Made by a program: the position numbers and the translations under genes
The notes under the pieces: model-generated
Told to the model about the DNA's origin: nothing
What the model saw: the letters and a program-made list of their open reading frames with translations, nothing else
Database searches by the model: none
Origin: Auricularia sp. M13
Lineage: Eukaryota; Basidiomycota; Agaricomycetes; Auriculariales; Auriculariaceae
NCBI GenBank assembly: GCA_037042915.1
Contig: CM073196.1
Span: forward strand, 4,340,001 to 4,404,000
DNA: 64,000 nt
Direction of reading: 5' to 3'
Shown here: positions 31,998-44,494 of the stretch, piece by piece
Layout: the number at the start of each line of letters is the position of its first letter
How positions within the stretch are numbered: position 1 is the stretch's first letter

Positions 31998-33328
31998 TGG
32001 TTCTCTTCTTCCCTCGATTCAATTGTCTCTGTGGGCGTTCACGATGTGCCCTACACAATCTTGTGGATGTGGCAAATGTACCATCTATTACCGTCTTGAA
32101 ATGCGATGCGACTGCACGTGCAGCAACAGGCAGCAATACTGACCGTGGCTTGTTAAACAAGTCGAAAGGACACCATATTCGAGAAATCGCAAATGCCAAG
32201 CACATTTCTTCTACCTTCGCAATGGCTACGCCGCCTTCCTTCCATAGCTTAGGAGATGAGCCGAACAACAAACTACTCTCAAGTGAGCATCAGGAATATT
32301 TTCACAACAGCAATTGTCTGCGTATCATCTGGTGAGAACCATCTTTGTAAATACGGAACGCGCAAAAAGAAGAAGCTGAACCTGGAGCGGAATTAACGGC
32401 TCGACACCGGATCGGCGTCCGAAATCTCTCGCCTTGCTTCTGGTTGTACAACCGATGCACCGACGACCTAGCAGCGCATCGGTAGCCTTACCTAGTTCAA
32501 CGCCAATGGTCTGCCATCCTGCTCTACGGCGGAAGCAGCACTGCAGCAGAAACTTCCATCAATTGCCTCCTACACCGCCAGCAACTTCCAGCATCCAATC
32601 AGCTCTTCGCGCCTCATGACCTTTTCTATCCCACTCAATTACCCAACGACACCCTTTGGAAAGATATTTCGTGGTGCTCAGAAGCCTCAGATCCCGTTTC
32701 ACGGCTGCCACTTCAGACGGGGCTGGCTGACAAGTTGGCGTGTCGATTCCCAGCTCTCCCAGCCCTTTTCCATCGCCAGTGTGTCTGGTGGATACAGCTG
32801 TTCAATGGCGCGTGACTTTTCTGCCAATGCCGTACTTCTGACCGACTCTTGCACCGCGGCAGCCGTATTGCAGCAGTTGCATCACGAAGTGTTTTCGAGT
32901 TGCGGTTGATTTCTAGCTGGAATATGGCGCGACTAGCCCGCAGACGAAGTTCTGAACAAACGGGCAGGACCGCAGCTGACCCGCGGGTCCACGGCCTTTG
33001 CGGTCTAACACACCAGGGTTTATGGCTTCTGACAGGACGGACAGCGCCCCGGGACCTTGTATTAAACCCTGAGGCGGAGGTGGTCTCGATTTCCGACTCA
33101 GGCAGTATCGGAGTCTTGTATTTTTCTCTCACGCCGCACGTCCTGAAGGTCCACGAGTTGTACGCCACCCACGAAAGTCGCGGTGTTCGCGCTGCCTCTC
33201 ACGTGCCAACTGCTCAATACAGCTGTCAGGCAGGTCTAAAGATACTTCTGTGCCTCGGCTACACCGTTTCGATGTGATCGCCAATGCAGAGTCCAGGCTG
33301 TTTCGAAGGGATCGCAGGTTGCCAGATG
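31998..33328. other. intergenic between peptidases a and b
   Basis: No gene is seen. The right part, from about 33200, is similar to sequence at 40860-40990 upstream of peptidase c and so belongs to the duplicated unit. Confidence 0.5.
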
Positions 33329-33508
33329 TCCGGGGCTTGGGGACTTGCGGCTGCCATGGCTGCCCAGTGCTCACTGTGGCCGCTGCTAACTTTTGGCGCT
33401 TGTTGTTCTTGAGATCTGCGTATACCTTGTGATGGATCCGATACAGAAATAATCAGTGCACGCACACGTTCGTAACGTGCCAGGGTAGCTCCCGGGCTCA
33501 TATAAAAG
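33329..33508 (+). promoter_or_regulatory. upstream module of peptidase b: shared motif plus TATA
   Basis: The motif GGGGCTTGGGGACTTGCGGC lies in 33332-33351 (full match 33329-33356). A TATAAAAG box is at 33501-33508, 85 bp before the ATG. The same arrangement precedes copies c, d and e. Confidence 0.75.
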
Positions 33509-33585
33509 CATCTCCTGCTCGAGCAAACCAGGCCGTGCACTCATCGCAGGCCCACAACTACCGTCGCTCATAGCGAACTGCCATC

Positions 33586-34739
33586 ATGCTTCTCAGCTCT
33601 CTTGTCGCCGTCGCTCTCGCCGCCTGTGCCGTCCGCGCCTTCCCTGCGCCAGAGACTGGTCTGGCGTCTCACCCCGCTGTTGCTCGCGACGTCGCTGGCC
33701 AGAGCAGCAGCAGCCCCCTTCTGTTGTCACACAAGAACACCGGGCTGAAGGGTCAAGGCAAATCCGCCAGCAACTTCACCTCGAACTGGGCGGGAGCAGT
33801 TTATGCCGGGTATCCGGCCGTGCGTTCATTTCTCTCTTCTCGAAAGTGGTCATTCCACCCTGCTCATCATTTATGTGCAAAGTCCACATTCCGGCACATT
33901 ACTGGCACCATCATCGTTCCAGGGGCCGTGACGCCGCCCAAGGGAGGGGACAACAATACTATTTACAGAGGCACCGCTTGGGTGGGAATCGATGGCTCCT
34001 CGTGCCAGAAGGCAGTCTTGCAGACGGGAGTCGATTGGGCCGTTCAGGGCGGCCAGGTGACTTACGACGGTTAGCATTATTCTCCGAGAGTTGCTGTGCT
34101 TCGACTAACGCGTCGCGTTTCATTTTCTGGCCATTTGCTACCCGTAGCATGGTATGAATGGTTCCCGGCGCCACAGCTCAGTTTCCCAGGCGGTGAGCGT
34201 CATAATTTGGGCGGTTTCATGCAATAATCGTATCTCACTGTTGATCAGGACTTGCGATCCATGCCGGAGACACTTTGAGGGTGCGGTCACAGCCTCAAAT
34301 TTCTCCGTCGACAACTGCTGGAACGCTGACGGTCCGTTCTCAGTTCACTATAGACTCCAAGTCCGCGTCGTCCGGCGTAGCCACGATCGACAATCTCTCA
34401 ACGGGCGTATCGGTATCACATTCCGTGACATCCAACGTGACGCTCTGTGCGGCCGACGCGGAGTGGATCGTCGAGGATTACTCCAGTGCGCATCAGTTTT
34501 CACTGTCTATGTTCAAGACTACACGCGGCTGACAGTCACGGATAGTCAACAACGTCGGCGTCCCTTTCGCCAATTTTGGTTCGGTAACGTTCAGCAACGC
34601 CGTAGCCACTGTGAATGGCGGGGCGGGAGGCACACTGGGCCCTGTGTATGCCACTCTCCTGGATCTGAAACTGAACGGCACCGTGTTGACGCAGTCGTCC
34701 GCCACCGACTCGACTGTGACCGTCAACTACTCCGGTTGA
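33586..34739 (+). CDS. secreted glutamic peptidase (G1/eqolisin), copy b
   Basis: Six exons: 33586-33819, 33883-34069, 34148-34192, 34249-34280, 34344-34485 and 34546-34739; 277 residues, no frame break. Signal peptide MLLSSLVAVALAACAVRAF is followed by a propeptide, with mature-like SNWAGAVYAGY. Catalytic Gln is in AVLQTGVDW and Glu in ADAEWIVED. The 45-nt and 32-nt exons match every other copy. The second exon has an AAAG acceptor. Gene plus flanks (about 33.1-35.1 kb) resemble 40.85-42.7 kb around copy c. Confidence 0.9.
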
Positions 34740-35894
34740 TTTGGTGTCTCCGAAATTTCACCTTTGTACTTTGTAGTAAGATCTGGTAGTGATTACTGTG
34801 GCTGTTCACGAAGCGCCCTACGTACTTAGCAGTCCGCGAATGCGAGAAATCAGATTCCGCGCGATTGGAAAGTTCTGCTAGATTGCTTTCGATGGGGAAG
34901 CCAGAACTAAACAAAGGAACAAAATCGGATGCTATTCTTGCCAGCCTTCTTGAGCACGACGACAGCAAGCTCAACCGCCTCGTCCACGCGCAGTAGGCAG
35001 CAGATCAAACGTAACGCACTGTGTGTGTTGCATACTCATCTGAGCATGGTGCCGCGGCTTTCTGAAGTTATATTGGGCTTCCCGTTCTCGCGGCAGAGCA
35101 CAAGGCTCAGCAGGTCTTCTGCCGCTCGCAACAGGCACTGTACCCACTGTACACCCTAAGAAACGTACCGGCGTGGTGTTCCCCGGTGAGACCAGTGTCA
35201 TGTTCAATTCACGCTCGTATTATCGCTGGAATGCCATAGTTAGTATTGACCGCAGGCAAGCCTCACGCGCCATAGCAGAATCTGTCCGAGCGGCGCTGTT
35301 AGACGACGCGAGCAAGTGACGGTGTGAGAGGAACATACAGATGAGACGTGCGTTCCGAGAGGCCCATTCAGGATCAGGTGAGAGAGGATATTAGAGACTC
35401 TGTAGTCGCCGAACCAGTCGCACTGGCAAAAGAGATAGGATGAGCCTTCCCTCGAAGCCGTTGTTGTGTGTTGGTGTTCAACCAGAGGCAGAGCAGTGGA
35501 CGGTGCGGTTGGCGAGTCCGGTACAGTACAGCATGATGCTACGCTGTCGTGCTCAACGACACCAGACGGACGGTGTTCGCCCAGGCCGGAACTTCGCAGG
35601 ACTGACCTCCGGATTCAGCGGTACGGTAAGTGCAGCGTACCTGTTTGTTGGCCCAAGTTTTCAGATGTCCGATGTAGACTGCTTGCTTTACTTCGAACGA
35701 TTATCTTCGAACGTCAAAGTCTGTGAAAGAGACTAACTGCTTGCCATGGAAGCTGGACGCGGAATGTTGAGGACTGCTGAATGTCATAACCACTGGCAGT
35801 CACGGTACTCATACTGTACAGTAGCAGATCCCCCTCCAAAACTCGAATATGCGGCACTTAAACCCCATCCCGCGTCCCCTCTCCAGCTCACGCT
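34740..35894. other. intergenic, duplicated 3' flank then unique DNA
   Basis: Sequence at about 35040-35115 (GGCAGAGC.CAAGGCTCA type) matches 42600-42670 downstream of peptidase c. No gene is seen. Confidence 0.5.
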
Positions 35895-37474
35895 TCAACC
35901 CCGCGCACCCTCCCGAACTTTATAACTAACAACCGGCCTCAACCTCACGACCGCCTTGGCAAATCCCAGCGCGTCGACGTCGCGCACGACGGCGCCGATG
36001 TCCTTGTACGCCTCGGGCCGCTCCTCGAGCAGCAGCGCGCGGTCGGCGCACACCACCTCGCTGCCGAGGGATGTGGTGGTGAGAGTGGGCTGCGCGGGCG
36101 GGGAGCCTTCGTGCATTTTTGTGCGCGGGTGACGGCGGCCGGCGCCGTGCGGGAGGGAGTGGGCTGTGAGAGGGCGGGAGGTTAGCGTGAGAGTCTGGAC
36201 GAGAGCAGCGCGGAGTCAAACGGTGGAAGAGGACGACTGGAGCAGGCACGAGAAAGAGAAGGGAGAAGAAGGAAGAGCGCGGAGGAAATGGGACACAGAG
36301 AGAGACAAGACGCACCGTTTTGCTCGCCGTCGCCTATTGGCGACAGCAAGTAGCTGAACGCGCCCCGCGAGCCGGGACACGGGATCAAGCCGCCCGCCGT
36401 TGTCGTCGTCGGCGCTGCACCTTTTCGGTGCACCCAGAGTTCCACCCCGCCGAGCGTACAACGTTCGACGGAGTTGTGTGTGACGTCGGTAATTAAGTGC
36501 AGCTCTTCACCACCGGCGTCCGCGTCGGATTCGGAATCCACGAGACACGCGCGCACGCGATGAGCGATCAAGGCGCGGTTGGCGCGCGCCCAGCGCACGG
36601 CGGAGTCGTGCTGCGCGAGGTACGCGTGGCACGCGGACGTGCCGGGCTCCAGGAGCGGATTCGCGTTGCCGTCAGCAGTCTGTTGCGCGAGGATGGCCGC
36701 GCCAAGCCCGCGCGAGCCCGAGTGCACGAGCAGGCACAGCGCGCCGGGCTGCAGCTCTGGGTACGCGGCGACCGCCGCGGGGTCCAGGACGTCCTCGACG
36801 TCGCACAGCTCGGCGAAGTGGTTGCCCGCGCCCACCGTGCCGAGCTGCGCATCGCCGTCCTCCGTTAACGACTCCTCGACGCCAAAACGCGCAAGCCACG
36901 CGCGCCGGTCGCCCGCCCACGGCGCGTCGAGGCCGACGAGCCGCGCGGCGAGGCGTGCGGCGGAGCTGGTGCGGCGCGGTGCGAGGAAGTAGAGCGCGAC
37001 ACCGCAGCCGACGTCGGACCCGACGAGCGCGGGGTACACGCCGGTCGCGGCCACGGCGCACCCGATCGGGAAGCGCGCGCCGGGGTGCAGGTCGGGCATG
37101 CCAACCGCGTGCAGCACGCCCGGCGCGAGGGCCAGCGCCTCGAGCTGCTTGATCGCGCCGTCGTCGACGTACGCCTCGCGCGCCAGCACGCGCACGTCGC
37201 CCTTCGTCGTTGGGACCGCGGACGGCGCGGGCGGGCCGGTGTACGCCTCGCCCTTGGCCACCCACACCTGTGCTGCGCCGAGCGGGAGCTCGTCGGAGGG
37301 CCCGAGCAGCGCGCCGCCTTGCAGGAAGACGTGCGACAGCGCTTTCGAGCGGAATTTGTTGCGTGCCTCGCGCAGGATGCGGGCCTGGATGTCGGAGGCC
37401 TCAGTCGGCAGCAGCACAGTCGATTTTTTCGAATGGTTCGCGTTGAGGATGAGCGTGAGCGCGCGTGAGCCCAT
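35895..37474 (-). CDS. rtcB: RtcB-type RNA ligase
   Basis: Two exons, 37474-36316 and 36163-35895 (152-nt intron), 475 residues, no frame break. Motifs of the RtcB fold are in order: GMPDLHPGARFPIG, GSDVGCG, GTVGAGNHFAEL, VHSGSRGLG, DVTHNSVE, WVHRKGAAP, LIPCPGSRGAFSYLL and, after the intron, HSLPHGAGR with the His-Gly region that carries the guanylylated His. RtcB joins 2',3'-cyclic phosphate or 3'-phosphate ends to 5'-OH using Mn and GTP. Most fungi splice tRNA with a Trl1-type ligase, so an RtcB here is probably for RNA repair; that role is inference. GC content and codon use are high, like the BTB gene at 57 kb. Confidence 0.9.
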
Positions 37475-38780
37475 AGCTATTCAATTTAGCTGGTGTGCTG
37501 GAGGATGTTGGGGACGACTAGGGCGCCCACAATGGCGCTCTTGTATGCTGCTGTCCAGTCATTCGGTGCCGGGGAGGTGATGCGAACGCAACGAAGTCAA
37601 GCGGGGGCGCTGGACGCGATGAGCCTGATGATGACTTGCCTTGCACAGCCTCTCGTGATCACTGGAGTTTACAAAGATGCAAGCTCCGCTCGGCCCTTAA
37701 CTCCGAGGACGTTTGCCTTCTTAAGATTCAAGAATTGCCACTAGGATGGGAATTAGAGTAAATAGTAATCAATATCAGGAGTCTCATGCTCACAAGTTTG
37801 GGTCATACACCTGAGGCGAAGTCAGAAATTGGGCAGCGTTTTTTGAATGACGTCGACGATGTCGGGCTCGGGCACATCCAGACTAGCCGTGAGGGAGACA
37901 TTACTGAGCGGGAAGCTGCTGCAGTGGCCGGACAATGTTGCGCGGCAAGATGCTTAGAGCGGCAACAGCTGAAGCGGGCAAGAACAAGTCGAGTGCAGCC
38001 TGTGTAGACTCGACCAGAAGTCCACGCGGCAGATGAGCCTGGGCTCCTGCAACGCGACCGAGCTCCAGAATGGCGGACGCGCTTGATGTTGATGCGGCCA
38101 TCCAGGCAGAGTTGTACCTAGAACATTTCCCCAAGCCCCCTGGCGCTTGGCGTCTGGTAGTAAGTTACCAGGAGCGGCGGTCATGCCTCCGTACCTTCCT
38201 CGGAGCGTGACTCTGCATTGTCGCCGTCTGGAAGCAAAAGAATTTCCTTTGAGGACACGCTTTGGAGCGTGAGAACGCAGCCGTGGACTTTGACCATCGT
38301 CTGTTCGGCCTGGTGCCCAATCCGTTCAAGATCGTGTTGCTCGAATCACAATGACGACGATAGATACTCACCAGCAAGACGAGCTTTCCGTATTCGGGAC
38401 AGCCTTTCCGCGGTGTTTCTGCCGGGCGTCTGTCGTAAATATAATGGCGGGAAGAGAGCTGCAGCATGCGCCTTGGTACGACTTCTCTGCACTGAACGTC
38501 AGTCTACTTACTTGGTTGATTACATCGCAGAAATGTCTGAGCAAGCCTTTTGGGTAAGCATCTCTCTATTGAGTTGAAATGTTCCTGTGTGCCTGGATGC
38601 GTGCAGAATAAAGCAGGTAGTGGTGCGGGCAAAAAGTCGGATGAAGATTTCAGATTTTCAAATACCGATCGACTATCATCGGGATCAATTGCAAAGTCAG
38701 CAACGGAGACTAATTTCAGACACCGAAGACCCGAATCTTCTCTTCATCAGGAAATGCTCAAGTCTGTATAGGTGCAGTGC
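37475..38780. other. 1.3-kb intergenic stretch, no gene seen
   Basis: A minus-strand frame at 38134-37901 (AILELGRVAGAQAHLPRGLL) is weakly protein-like but has no start context or splice partners. No other signal is seen. Confidence 0.4.
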
Positions 38781-38782
38781 CA

Positions 38783-40455
38783 TTGTATAGTTTCCCATAG
38801 TTCTCTATAGTACCGCGGTTCCCATAGAGTGACTCATAGTTTCTCATAGTACTCCGCCATTACATAGTTGCATATAGCAACACAGTACTATATGGTACTA
38901 TACAGTGTTTGAGAACTATGCCGAACACTGTAGACGTACCCCGATGGATGCTCATAAGGTTCGACAATTCCTCTGAGTTGCGCATGGAGAAAGGCAACGG
39001 TGTACATTCAAGTTGATTCTTGAAATTCAAGGTGCATTAAACGATAAACATACAACTGCACCAAGCGAAAGTTACCGGCAGACACTGGCAGCTCGCCGTA
39101 GGAGTCGCCAAAGTAGTCCACGTTAAACTTGAGCACGGCGCTCTTGATGTCATCGATGCTGCTCCAGCTGGTGTCCCAGCACATACCAGTACTGACGAGC
39201 GCGTGGATCAGTTGCCTCACGGCACGCACGCGAGCTTGAGGCCGTTTGCGGCGTCCTTGTGCTTGCGCTCGGAGATGCCGGCGAAGGTGTACAATAGCCG
39301 TTGATGCCAACAACAGCGCGAAACGTTCCGTACACCGGCTCGCCGCGATGGACAGAAGCTTGAGCGTTCTGGTGAGCCAGGCGGCCGTAGGCTCAACTAA
39401 GCCGGCCCTGAGCCGGGTCCCTCCTAACCTAACCTAACATAAGGCGGCCGCTGGTGTGGGCAGGAGGGCATTTGGATTATAATGCGCGTGATAAAGCAGT
39501 GATGAACCGGGCCGACGACGAGGCAACTGATCACATCAGATGGTTCGGTCGGACTTTCAACACATCTTGCCCTCTTCCCCTTCGAGTTCGCCCCGCCGAC
39601 CACCTATTCCCCGCCGACCACCTATTCCCCGCTCGCTACCCTCCTCATGCCCAACTCGCTGCAAAAGCGCATATGCAATACTTCAAGACTATTCCAGGAC
39701 CGCCCATGCTCTCATTCCGTCCCGTTCTGCTCATTGTCGTGATCGCTGCTGGCTGGCTTTTTCTGGGGTCTGCTTTGCCTTGCCAACTGCTGGTGGCCGT
39801 ACTGTTGCTCCTGGTTTCTTGCTCCCGGGGCTAGTGCTCATCTGGCTGACTGCCTTGGCTCTTGGAGCGCCTTTTGAAGTCACTAACCTCTTTGCTTAGA
39901 CGGCTTCAGCCCACATCTGGTATCCTCGCAGTCGTGTACGTCCCATATCTCTTCTATATTCTATTCTAACTCGCTCCTGCTATTATAGATTGTCCCCTCG
40001 CTGAGTCACGCACGCACCGTGGAATCAGGCTGCCCTGGGCCTGTCTGCCGTCTCGCATTTCCTATTGCGTTCGCACATCCCTGACCCGCTCCGTCGTTGC
40101 TCTTGCCCTCCCACCTCTGCTCTCTATATCTCCGTTGGCCGTTGCCACTTGCCAACCAGCCGCATGTATTTACCCAAATGTGTCAATGCACTGTTCTTCA
40201 CTCATATACTCCCGCGTGAACGGCGATTGCAAATAGCTAGGCGTCCTAGGAAATGCATTGCAACTATTGCAGGCGGTTCCAGAGGCCGCTACATAGCACT
40301 CTATAGTACTCTATAGGAACGGTACTATAGAGAACCGCGGTACTATAGCGTACTATGTGGACGCGACCCGTACCGGTTGGTACTATAGCGTCCCCCATAA
40401 ACGGGACTTGTCTAGGGGACTATGGTCCCTATGGGGCGCTATGTTGTACGATATA
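38783..40455. mobile_element. putative DNA element with ATAG-rich inverted ends
   Basis: The left side (about 38783-38930) and right side (about 40285-40455) are both dense in (C/G)TATAG and CATAG words. The left end carries CTATAGTACCGCGGTTC and the right end its inverted form, GAACCGCGGTACTATAG. The interior is about 1.4 kb. It contains a minus-strand protein-like fragment (39313-39008, FNVDYFGDSYGELPVSAGNF) that changes frame upstream (39335-39150, GTFRAVVGINGYC), so a decayed gene of unknown family. It also has a 17-bp direct repeat near 39600-39630 and three CCTAA units at 39423-39438. Target duplication was not resolved. Confidence 0.45.
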
Positions 40456-40993
40456 TGAATGTAAATTTTTCCTGATGTTGCCAACCCGCTGGTCATCACC
40501 GTCTTCCTACCTATCCACGCACTGGCAGCTTAACTCACCCGGCATCAATTTGAGCTGTTCGTCCTGTGTTACAGAATCTAGGGGTGGCGCTGGCAGGCTG
40601 CAGCAACCGCAGAAACTTAGCTCGTGCTGTTGGAATGTCGCGATATTGCTGTATCGCTTTATTACCTGCGCGCTACGCTTTGTGCTCGCTTTGCGTCGTG
40701 CTGTGCTCGAATTTCAACGTCGCGTCGTTTGAAACTGGTTCCTGACGCGCTGGCTGCTCGATCTGACGCTCGCGTTCACCGAGCGTATTCCAAGGACGCT
40801 GCACCTGAATGTATCTTACGACATTGTGTGCCACAAACGAAGGTCGCGCTGCTCACGCGGTCTATCAGGTGCCAACTGCTCAATATACCTGCCAACGAGG
40901 TCTAAAGATACTCATGTGCCTCGGCTATACCACTTCAATGCGATCCCCAGTGTAGAAACCTAGGCCATGTACAGGGATCTGAGGCTGGTGAAC

Positions 40994-41152
40994 GTCCGGG
41001 GCTTGGAGACTTGCGGCTGCCAATCTGCCACTGGAGCTTATTATGGCCGCCAGAATCTCTCACGCTTGGTATTCTCAGGATCCACGCATACCTTGTGATG
41101 GATCTCATTCCGAAGTCCTCGGCCAGGGAATACTCCTGTGCCCGTATAAAAG
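40994..41152 (+). promoter_or_regulatory. upstream module of peptidase c: shared motif plus TATA
   Basis: The motif lies at 40994-41022 (one base different from copy b in the GCTTGG(G/A)GAC part). TATAAAAG is at 41145-41152, again 85 bp before the ATG. Confidence 0.75.
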
Positions 41153-41229
41153 CCTCAAGTGCTCTTGCGAGCCAAATCGTGCTCTCATCGCAGGCCCACT
41201 AGTACCGTCGCTCACAGCAGACTACTATC

Positions 41230-42330
41230 ATGCTCCTCAGCTCTCTTGTCGCCGTCGCGCTCGCCTGTACCGCTGGCGCCTTTCCCGCACTCGAGTCTCG
41301 TCACGCGGTCGACAGACACGACGTCCCACACACGAGCAGCCTGGTCCAGCTCGTTCCAAGCGAGACGAGCCGCGAGCTGGCGGGAGGGAACGTGTCGCAC
41401 AACCAGTTCAGCACAACCTGGGCGGGGGCAGTTTACCATGGCTATCTACATGTGCGTTCAGTTTTCCGGGCGGTGCGTTGTTCTCACGCTGAAGACCTTT
41501 CCAGGGCACCTTCCGCCATGTAAGCGGCACCATAATCGTGCCAAGCGCAATTACGCCGCCTACCGGAGGAGACAACACTACTGCCTACAGCGGATCTGCC
41601 TGGGTCGGAATTGACGGCGTTACCGTCTGCAATGGAGCCATTCTACAGACGGGAATTGATTGGACCGTCCAAGGCGGCAAAATCACTTACGGTGGTACGT
41701 CTCACGGCCGCGACATTCCGGGACTGCAGTTTTGACACGTGACGCAATTTTCGTTGACTTCAGCCTGGTATGAGTGGTACCCAGCGCCGTCCATCCGGTA
41801 CCCAGGCGGTACGTAATCTCCAATTTGAAGCAGGATGCGTCTAACTTTGTTTAGGACTTGTGATCAATCCCGGAGACACGCTCAGGGTACGTCCCATCGC
41901 AATTCCTCCCTCGCTCCTTATATATCTGAGATTACGCGTGCAGTTTACGGTGGACTCCACATCCGCAACGTCGGGAGTGGCGACGGTGGACAATCTCACA
42001 ACAGGAAAGTCTGTCTCGCAATCACTCAGCTCCTCCGTATCACTCTGTGCGGCCGATGCCGAATGGATTGTTGAGGACTTCACCAGTGCGTTATTTACGC
42101 TGTATATGCAATTGTCAATGCGCCTGACATGTTCAGGCGGTGGCAACTTGGTGCCGTTCGCCAATTTCGGCGCGGTGACATTTAGCAACGCTGCAGCCGT
42201 CGTGAACGGCGGATCGGGAGGCACCCTCGGTCCGGTATACGCTACTCTCCTAGATATAAGGCAGAACGGCACAGTGCACACCCAGGCCTCGTCCGCCGAT
42301 GCGACTGTCACCATCAACTACATCGGCTGA
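41230..42330 (+). CDS. secreted glutamic peptidase (G1/eqolisin), copy c
   Basis: Six exons: 41230-41451, 41505-41694, 41764-41808, 41855-41886, 41944-42085 and 42137-42330; 274 residues, no frame break. Signal peptide MLLSSLVAVALACTAGAF is followed by a propeptide and STTWAGAVYHGY. Catalytic Gln is in AILQTGIDW and Glu in ADAEWIVED, with AWYEWYPAPSIRYPGG between them. It is closest to copies b and d by intron pattern and signal peptide. Confidence 0.9.
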
Positions 42331-43078
42331 TGCCATACATCGTCAATTTTTCGTCGTAGTCTAATCCTGTGAACTATTTGTCGGGGTATTATGACTTACA
42401 TACACGAGGGTCATTGAGTAACCTTGTTCTTGAAGATCTAGAGAGCAAGCACTCTGCAGCGGTGGAAAATGAAAAACACAACCGGAACAAAACCGGAAGC
42501 TGTCCCACGACTGAACGAAGCCAGCAGGCAACATCTCGTCTAGCGCGCACTACACCACGATCTAACCCGAGCCTCTGTGTGTGATGCATACAACATCCGA
42601 ACATGGTGCTATGGTCCCCCCATGCTGCAATTGGGCTTCCACTTCGCGTGGCAGAGCGCAAGGCTCAACCAGGTCGTCACACGCCACTCAGGTCAGGCAC
42701 CGTAACCCCGCACTCTGGCTATTCATTCTAAATCAGCTTGCGTGCAGAAGCCACGGATTATGTTGGAAGACGCATCTGACAACACCGTACGGAAGGCCGC
42801 CTGCGTTCACCTCGCTTTTCCTGCTCAGCCTTGCAGTCACATCATCCCAATGGACCAGCATCTGCGCGCCAATGATATACCTGTTTATCGAGGTCTATTT
42901 GGCGCATATTCATTCAACAAAAGCGGGGGCCAGAAATCCGAAATTGGTCCATATCGCGCCCGAAGACGGCACGTGCACGCTGTCGCGCTGGCCGGCGAAA
43001 TTCTCCGGCAGCGATGGCCCTGGCGCCCTGCGCGACATATAAGCCGACGCGCGGTCGCCGCGCAGCCCGTGCACGACC
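42331..43078. other. intergenic, no gene seen
   Basis: The left part is the duplicated 3' flank shared with copy b. The right part is the SGNH hydrolase promoter, with a CATATAAG TATA-like box about 40 bp before the ATG. Confidence 0.45.
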
Positions 43079-44494
43079 ATGGCTCTCGTCCTGCTTGTTG
43101 CGCTTGCTGCTGCGTCGCTCGGTGTCCATGCGATCCAGCCCGCGTTCCCGAACGGCCACTGGGTGGACACCTGGGTGTCGATGCCGCAGCTGACGGAGCC
43201 CGCGAACCTGCCGCCTGCGCCTTTTGTGCGTGTACATTTGCCATGATTTCTGTAGCGAGAGAGACGTCTGACTTGTTGAGTGAAGAACAGCACCGGCCTG
43301 GTGTTCCCCAATTCGACTATCCGGCAGACGATCCACACGTCCATAGGCGGCAGCCAGATCCGGCTGCGAATCTCGAACGTCTTCTCCGACGCGTCCCTGC
43401 CTATCACCGCCGTGACGATTGCGCTGCCCGCGGGCGGCGCAGCGGGGGTCGGCGCGATCCAGCCGCGCACGCTCAAAACGCTCACGTTCAGCGGGAAGAC
43501 GTCGTTCATCGTGCCCAACGGCGCGCTCGTCGTGTCTGACCCCATTGATTTTGCGGTGAAGCCGCAGAGCATGGTCGCAATTAGCATGTTCCTGCAGGAC
43601 GGTCAGGTTACCTCGACCAACTCGGTTACGTCGCATCCCGGCAGCAGGACGACGAGCTGGTTCGCGTTCGGCGACCAGACGCGAGCGACCAATATCACAG
43701 GATCCTCCTTGCAGAATGCTGCTCATTGGTAAGCCCTTCGGCCTCTCGTGAGTACGACTTCTTGACGCGATACCATTGTCAGGTTCTATCTGAGCGCGCT
43801 GGAAGTCTGGGCGCCGACGACAACGCGCGCGTTCGCCATCGTGGGCGACAGCATCACGGACGGGCGCGGGAGCGACACGGACAAGAACAACCGCTGGCCG
43901 GACCTCGTGCTCGCGCAGATGCAGCGGCACGCCTTCACGTCCAACATCGCCGTGCTGAACCAGGCGGCGGGCGGGAACCGCGTGCTGGCGGACGGCCTCG
44001 GCCCGAACGCGTTGGGGCGCATCGACCGCGACGTGCTTGCGCACAGCGGCGTGCGCTACGCCATGCTCTTCGAGGGCGTGAACGACATCGGCACGGCGCC
44101 GGCGACGCCCGCCGCACAGGCCGCCGTCGCGGCGCGGCTCATCGGCGCGTATGAGCAGATCATCGCGCGCGTGCACGCCGCGGGCATCCCGATCTTCGGC
44201 GCGACCATCACGCCGTTCGGCGCGCCCAACAGCTCCGCGCAGGCGTACTCGGACCCCGCGCGCGAGGTGGCCCGCCAGACGGTGAATACGTGGATCCGCA
44301 CGAGCGGCCGGTTCGACGCCGTCATCGACCTTGATAAGATTTTGCGCGACCCGCTGAACGGGACGCAGCTCAACCCGCTCTTCAACTCGGGCGACTTCCT
44401 CCATCCCAACGTTGCGGGTTATACGGCTATTGGGAACCAGTTCCCACTCAGCTTGTTTGCTCAGTTCGCGGGTGGCGTGGGCGGGTTCCAGTGA
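43079..44494 (+). CDS. secreted SGNH/GDSL hydrolase (XynE-like esterase family)
   Basis: Three exons: 43079-43225, 43286-43728 and 43783-44494; 433 residues, no frame break. Signal peptide MALVLLVALAAASLGVHA is followed by an N-terminal beta-rich domain (WVDTWVSMPQL; TIRQTIHTSIGGSQIRLRIS). The SGNH blocks are FAIVGDSITDGRGS (Ser), NQAAGGNR (Gly), FEGVNDIG (Asn) and SGDFLHPNVAGY (Asp/His). This order and the GDSITDGRGSD form are typical of secreted carbohydrate or lipid esterases of the XynE/rhamnogalacturonan acetylesterase-like group; the substrate is not known. It sits among secreted peptidases, consistent with a degradative secretome cluster. Confidence 0.9.

Noticed and set aside
37901-38134. 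77-codon minus-strand frame with hydrophobic stretches
   Set aside because: Weakly protein-like only. No signal peptide, no cysteine pattern of a hydrophobin and no supporting exons.
39423-39438. Interstitial telomere repeat (CCTAA)3
   Set aside because: Too short, and fungal telomeres are normally TTAGGG. Treated as chance or part of the repeat element.
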